Shown here piece by piece: positions 61,453 to 64,000 of a stretch of DNA of 64,000 nucleotides. Location: NCBI RefSeq assembly GCF_014635185.1, contig NZ_BMCM01000006.1, forward strand, positions 186,001 through 250,000, in the 5' to 3' direction. This DNA comes from Microbacterium murale. Its GTDB lineage: Bacteria > Actinomycetota > Actinomycetes > Actinomycetales > Microbacteriaceae. A program made the position numbers and the translations under genes. Each line of letters opens with the position of its first letter. The stretch's first letter is position 1. The notes under the pieces were generated by a model, which saw nothing but the letters and a program-made list of their open reading frames with translations, ran no database searches and was not told where the DNA came from.

Positions 61453-62267
61453 CGCACCGGGCGCTGATCACCAACGATGACGGCATCGACGCACCCGGCC
61501 TCGTGGCACTGGCGGATGCCGCAGTGCAGGCCGGGCTCGAGGTCACGATCGCCGCGCCCGCCGCGCAGTCGAGCGGTTCGAGCGCCTCGATCATGGCGAG
61601 TGAATCCGATGGACGCATAGCCGTGGACCGCCGAACGCTGGATGCACTGCCGGACGTGCATGCTTTCGCGGTGCACGGTGGCCCTGGGCTGATCGCGATG
61701 ATCGCGGCGCGCGGAGCGTTCGGGCCTGCGCCTGACCTCGTGCTCTCCGGTGTGAATCACGGCGCCAACGTCGGGCGGGCGATCCTGCATTCCGGTACCG
61801 TGGGCGCCGCCCTCACCGGCGCGTTGAACGGGGCCTGGGCGATGGCCGTGTCACTCGACGTCGGAATGAATCCGCAGGCGTTCCACTGGGACACGGCCGC
61901 CCGCGCGGCCATGACGTTGCTTCCCACGCTGATGGCGCAGCCGCGAGGCACAGCACTCAACGTGAACGCGCCCAACCGCACCGACCCGCGCGGCATCCGC
62001 CAGTGCACACTGGCTCCGTTCGGCATCGTGCAGACGACCGTGGCGGAGAGCGACGAGAGTTACGTGCGCCTCGCCGTCGAGGAGTTGCCGAACATCCCCA
62101 CGGATGACAGCGACGCCGCGTGCCTCGCCCAGGGGTGGGTCACGATGACGAGTGTCGACTCGGTCACCGAGCGCCCCATCGACGAGGATCAGCTGATCGG
62201 CGGGACCGTCGACATCTCCGCTGTTCCCGGTGCGGCCCCGGCGTCCGCAGGTTCGGGCACGAGGTAG
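61449..62267 (+). CDS. surE: 5'/3'-nucleotidase SurE
   Basis: 272 residues. The SurE metal-binding site is ALITNDDGIDAPGL (Asp8-Asp9 type), Ser in APAAQSSGSSAS, and SGVNHGANVGRAILHSGTVGAALTGA, with the conserved Asn in NHG. It dephosphorylates nucleoside 5'- and 3'-monophosphates. It is co-translated with the PfkB kinase. Its last 79 bp overlap the convergent DUF7882-type gene. Confidence 0.94.
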   Translation: MTHRALITNDDGIDAPGLVALADAAVQAGLEVTIAAPAAQSSGSSASIMASESDGRIAVDRRTLDALPDVHAFAVHGGPGLIAMIAARGAFGPAPDLVLSGVNHGANVGRAILHSGTVGAALTGALNGAWAMAVSLDVGMNPQAFHWDTAARAAMTLLPTLMAQPRGTALNVNAPNRTDPRGIRQCTLAPFGIVQTTVAESDESYVRLAVEELPNIPTDDSDAACLAQGWVTMTSVDSVTERPIDEDQLIGGTVDISAVPGAAPASAGSGTR

Positions 62268-62539
62268 AGGCCGGCCGGTGAGTTCGCCGTGAAGGCGAGC
62301 GCGTCGACCCATGCGCGATTCACTGAGGGCTGTCGCCCGCCGTAGTACTTGTAGACGATCGAGCTGCCGGGATGCACCCACACCGTCGTGCGGCCGCCGC
62401 CCACACTGGCGTCTTCGCGCCAGCTGAACGCGAAAGGCTCACCGCGCCGCAGCTTCGCGCTGATCACGAGCTGCATGTGCAGCAGCGCACGGTCTTCGAT
62501 CTCGACCTTGACGCCGCCCTCGTAGATGAACTTGCCCAT
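62189..62539 (-). CDS. DUF7882-type protein
   Basis: 116 residues. MGKFIYEGGVKVEIEDRALLHMQLVISAKLRRGEPFAFSW and GGGRTTVWVHPGSSIVYKYYGG mark a small family common in Microbacteriaceae (DUF7882), often mislabelled as an ATP-dependent DNA ligase component; no ligase motif is present. The tail PADAGAAPGTAEMSTVPPIS is the antisense of surE. The 185-bp gap to the next gene (62540-62725) shows no feature. Confidence 0.75.
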   Translation of the reverse strand: MGKFIYEGGVKVEIEDRALLHMQLVISAKLRRGEPFAFSWREDASVGGGRTTVWVHPGSSIVYKYYGGRQPSVNRAWVDALAFTANSPAGLYLVPEPADAGAAPGTAEMSTVPPIS

Positions 62540-62725
62540 CGTGCCCCGACTTCCGTGCTGTTTCGTGCTCCTGCGCCAGTGCGCTCGCGCCCTGTGGATA
62601 GCCTACTAAGTCGTCATCGCTCCCAACTGCGCGCTAGCCCCGCGTAGGCCCGCGGTCAAGGCCCTCCTGTGCGGTTCCGGGGCCGCATAGCCTTGCGGTT
62701 CCAGTGAGTTCGAAGGGAGCCGGAC

Positions 62726-63223
62726 ATGACCGATCAGACCGCGCCAGGGTACAAGCCGACCACGACCCACGCGGAATGGGGCGCGGGCGACCCGCGGCTG
62801 CTCATCTCGCGTGAGGACGATCGCAGCGTGCACCACATCACGACCGACACCGTGCGCATCGGTCTCGCTGACGGCAATGAGCTCCGACTCGACGACACGG
62901 ACCCCGTGCACGCGACGATCACCCACGACGAGCGGGACGAGTACGTGCTCACCCTGCACGGCGCGGGAGAGATGAACGCGAATCCGCTGTCCGCCGAGAC
63001 GGACGGCGGCGACCGATCGGAGATCCTCCGTACCGGGGCTCGCTTCACGGCTGGGCCGTGGACCCTCGTGTTCAGCAGAGACGAGTTCGCGGATCACGGC
63101 CGCCCCTTCGGCGGCCGCGAGGGCGGCGAGTTCGATGATCAGCCACCGCAGCCGGCCCGACCGGATTACTCCCCGTCCGACGGCGACGGCCCCGATGGCG
63201 GGATGGAAGTGAAGGACGGCTGA
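62726..63223 (+). CDS. FHA-like domain protein, uncharacterised
   Basis: 165 residues. The middle part has repeated beta strands with an FHA-like order (VRIGLADGNELRLDDTDPVHATITHDERDEYVLTLHGAGEM region), though the usual SxxH phosphothreonine motif is replaced by HATITH. A second strand set is ARFTAGPWTLVFSRDEF. The C-terminal third is acidic and proline-rich, probably disordered. Relatives are common in Microbacteriaceae. Function unknown. Confidence 0.6.
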   Translation: MTDQTAPGYKPTTTHAEWGAGDPRLLISREDDRSVHHITTDTVRIGLADGNELRLDDTDPVHATITHDERDEYVLTLHGAGEMNANPLSAETDGGDRSEILRTGARFTAGPWTLVFSRDEFADHGRPFGGREGGEFDDQPPQPARPDYSPSDGDGPDGGMEVKDG

Positions 63224-63310
63224 CTCGAAGCTGTCAACCCCCTCCGCACCCGCCGCCCGGCACACCTATCGTGACGCGAACCGGATGCACATGACGAGAG
63301 AGGAAAGAAG

Positions 63311-63757
63311 ATGACGCTTACGCGGGACATCATGACTCCTGCACCGCGGTGCATCGGCGAGAACGACTCACTGAGTATCGCGGCATCGCTCATGTCCGAA
63401 CTCGATGTGGGAGCACTGCCGATCTGCGGCGAGGACACGAAGCTGAAAGGCATGCTCACCGACCGCGACATCGTGGTCAGGGCTGTCGCCGAAGGCCTCG
63501 ATCCCGAAAGCACCCCCGCACGCGCACTCGCAATGGGCAAGCCCGTGACCGTCGATGCCGCCGATGACATCCAGGACGCGCTCCAGAAGATGCGAGAGCA
63601 CCGGATCCGGCGGCTTCCCGTCATCGAGAATCGCCTGCTGGTCGGAATCATCAGTCAGGCTGACATAGCGCGTTCGCTGGCACCGGAGACCACCGGTGAG
63701 ACTGTCGAGAGCATCTCTCGGCCGGAACCGAGTGTCCAGTATGCAACCCGCCGATGA
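63311..63757 (+). CDS. CBS domain pair protein
   Basis: 148 residues: two CBS motifs, residues about 8-60 (DIMTPAPRCIGENDSLSIAA, GMLTDRDIVVRAV) and 75-125 (MGKPVTVDAADDIQDALQKM, RLPVIENRLLVGIISQADI). CBS pairs bind adenosyl nucleotides; free-standing proteins of this type are widespread stress-related regulators. ATG 63311 follows AGGAAAGAAG. It overlaps the following CinA-type gene by 17 bp. Confidence 0.93.
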   Translation: MTLTRDIMTPAPRCIGENDSLSIAASLMSELDVGALPICGEDTKLKGMLTDRDIVVRAVAEGLDPESTPARALAMGKPVTVDAADDIQDALQKMREHRIRRLPVIENRLLVGIISQADIARSLAPETTGETVESISRPEPSVQYATRR

Positions 63758-64000
63758 CATCGGCCGGCTCGGTCAGTTGGCTATCACGCACGAACTTCGT
63801 ATCGCTGTGGTCGAGTCGCTCACATCGGGCGGTCTGGCGCATGCGATCGGTGCGGGCGAGGAAGCGAGCCGATGGTTCGCAGGGGGCATCGTCGCGTATA
63901 TGACCGACGTCAAGCAGCACCTGCTGAAACTGACGGCAGGGGTCGACCCGTGCTCTGTTGAATGCGCCGAGCAGCTTGCTGTCGGTGGCCTTGAATTGTT
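63741..64000 (+). CDS. CinA-family nicotinamide-nucleotide amidase (3' partial)
   Basis: Only the first about 86 residues are in the window. IAVVESLTSGGLAHAIGAGEEASRWFAGGIVAYM followed by TDVKQHLL matches the CinA C-terminal (PncC) domain: the ES-TSGG catalytic start and the GGIVAY-x10-LL block. It converts nicotinamide mononucleotide to nicotinic acid mononucleotide in relatives. The start ATG 63741 lies inside the CBS gene. The frame remains open to the window end. Confidence 0.8.
   Translation, partial: MQPADDIGRLGQLAITHELRIAVVESLTSGGLAHAIGAGEEASRWFAGGIVAYMTDVKQHLLKLTAGVDPCSVECAEQLAVGGLEL

Overview
The window is high-GC actinobacterial DNA, most likely from Microbacterium or a close relative in the Microbacteriaceae. 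This is inferred from the family content (DUF6069, DUF6153, DUF6804, DUF7882-type proteins, HelR with a rifamycin-associated element, SufS-SufU, ECF41-like sigma factor), GTG starts, 4-bp stop/start overlaps, and the frequent GGATGC/GCATCC wording. No database search was run.

The chromosomal backbone occupies 1-15245 and 38597-64000. The left part carries an iron-containing redox enzyme (5' partial), a CDGSH protein, DinB, an ECF sigma factor divergent from doxX, a frameshifted hydrolase, a TetR/PHB-depolymerase-like pair, an ArsR-SRPBCC-VOC operon, a MacB-like ABC exporter divergent from a two-component system, a junction where two convergent genes both lose their 3' ends, a GNAT acetyltransferase, a TetR regulator with a triple operator next to a frameshifted epoxide hydrolase, and an aminoglycoside-phosphotransferase-like kinase. 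The right part carries a probable small RNA, MarR, a flotillin-like protein, a TetR-ABC-2 exporter operon, HrpB, serine dehydratase SdaA with a repeat-derived insertion, tRNA-Arg(ACG), SDR and GntR genes, a sulfurtransferase, SufU-SufS, a GlcD-like oxidase, HelR with its rifamycin-associated element, a PfkB kinase-SurE operon, an FHA-like protein, a CBS protein and a 3'-partial CinA-type gene.

The most striking object is a complete Tn7-like transposon of 23,351 bp at 15246-38596. Its ends are 24-bp imperfect inverted repeats (TGTCC...GGACA) flanked by a perfect 5-bp target duplication, CTCGA. The right end has four closely packed TnsB-like sites; the left end has two similar sites about 80 bp apart, as in Tn7. 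The transposition operon tnsA-tnsB-tnsC-tniQ1-tniQ2 reads inward from the right end and encodes two different TniQ proteins. The cargo, left to right, is a YobI-family P-loop NTPase convergent with a 436-residue unknown protein (candidate defence pair), a TetR/MFS efflux pair, an ArsR/CDF metal exporter, a copper module (DUF305, DUF6153, F510_1955-type lipoprotein, YHS protein, CopB-like ATPase, CsoR, and a perfect CsoR box), and a cluster of unknown small genes with a HAD protein and an XRE regulator.

Next to the right end, outside the element, lies a compact promoter-hairpin-terminator unit that looks like a small RNA gene. Since Tn7 attachment sites lie beside the right end, this locus is a candidate attachment determinant, although nothing in the sequence proves it.
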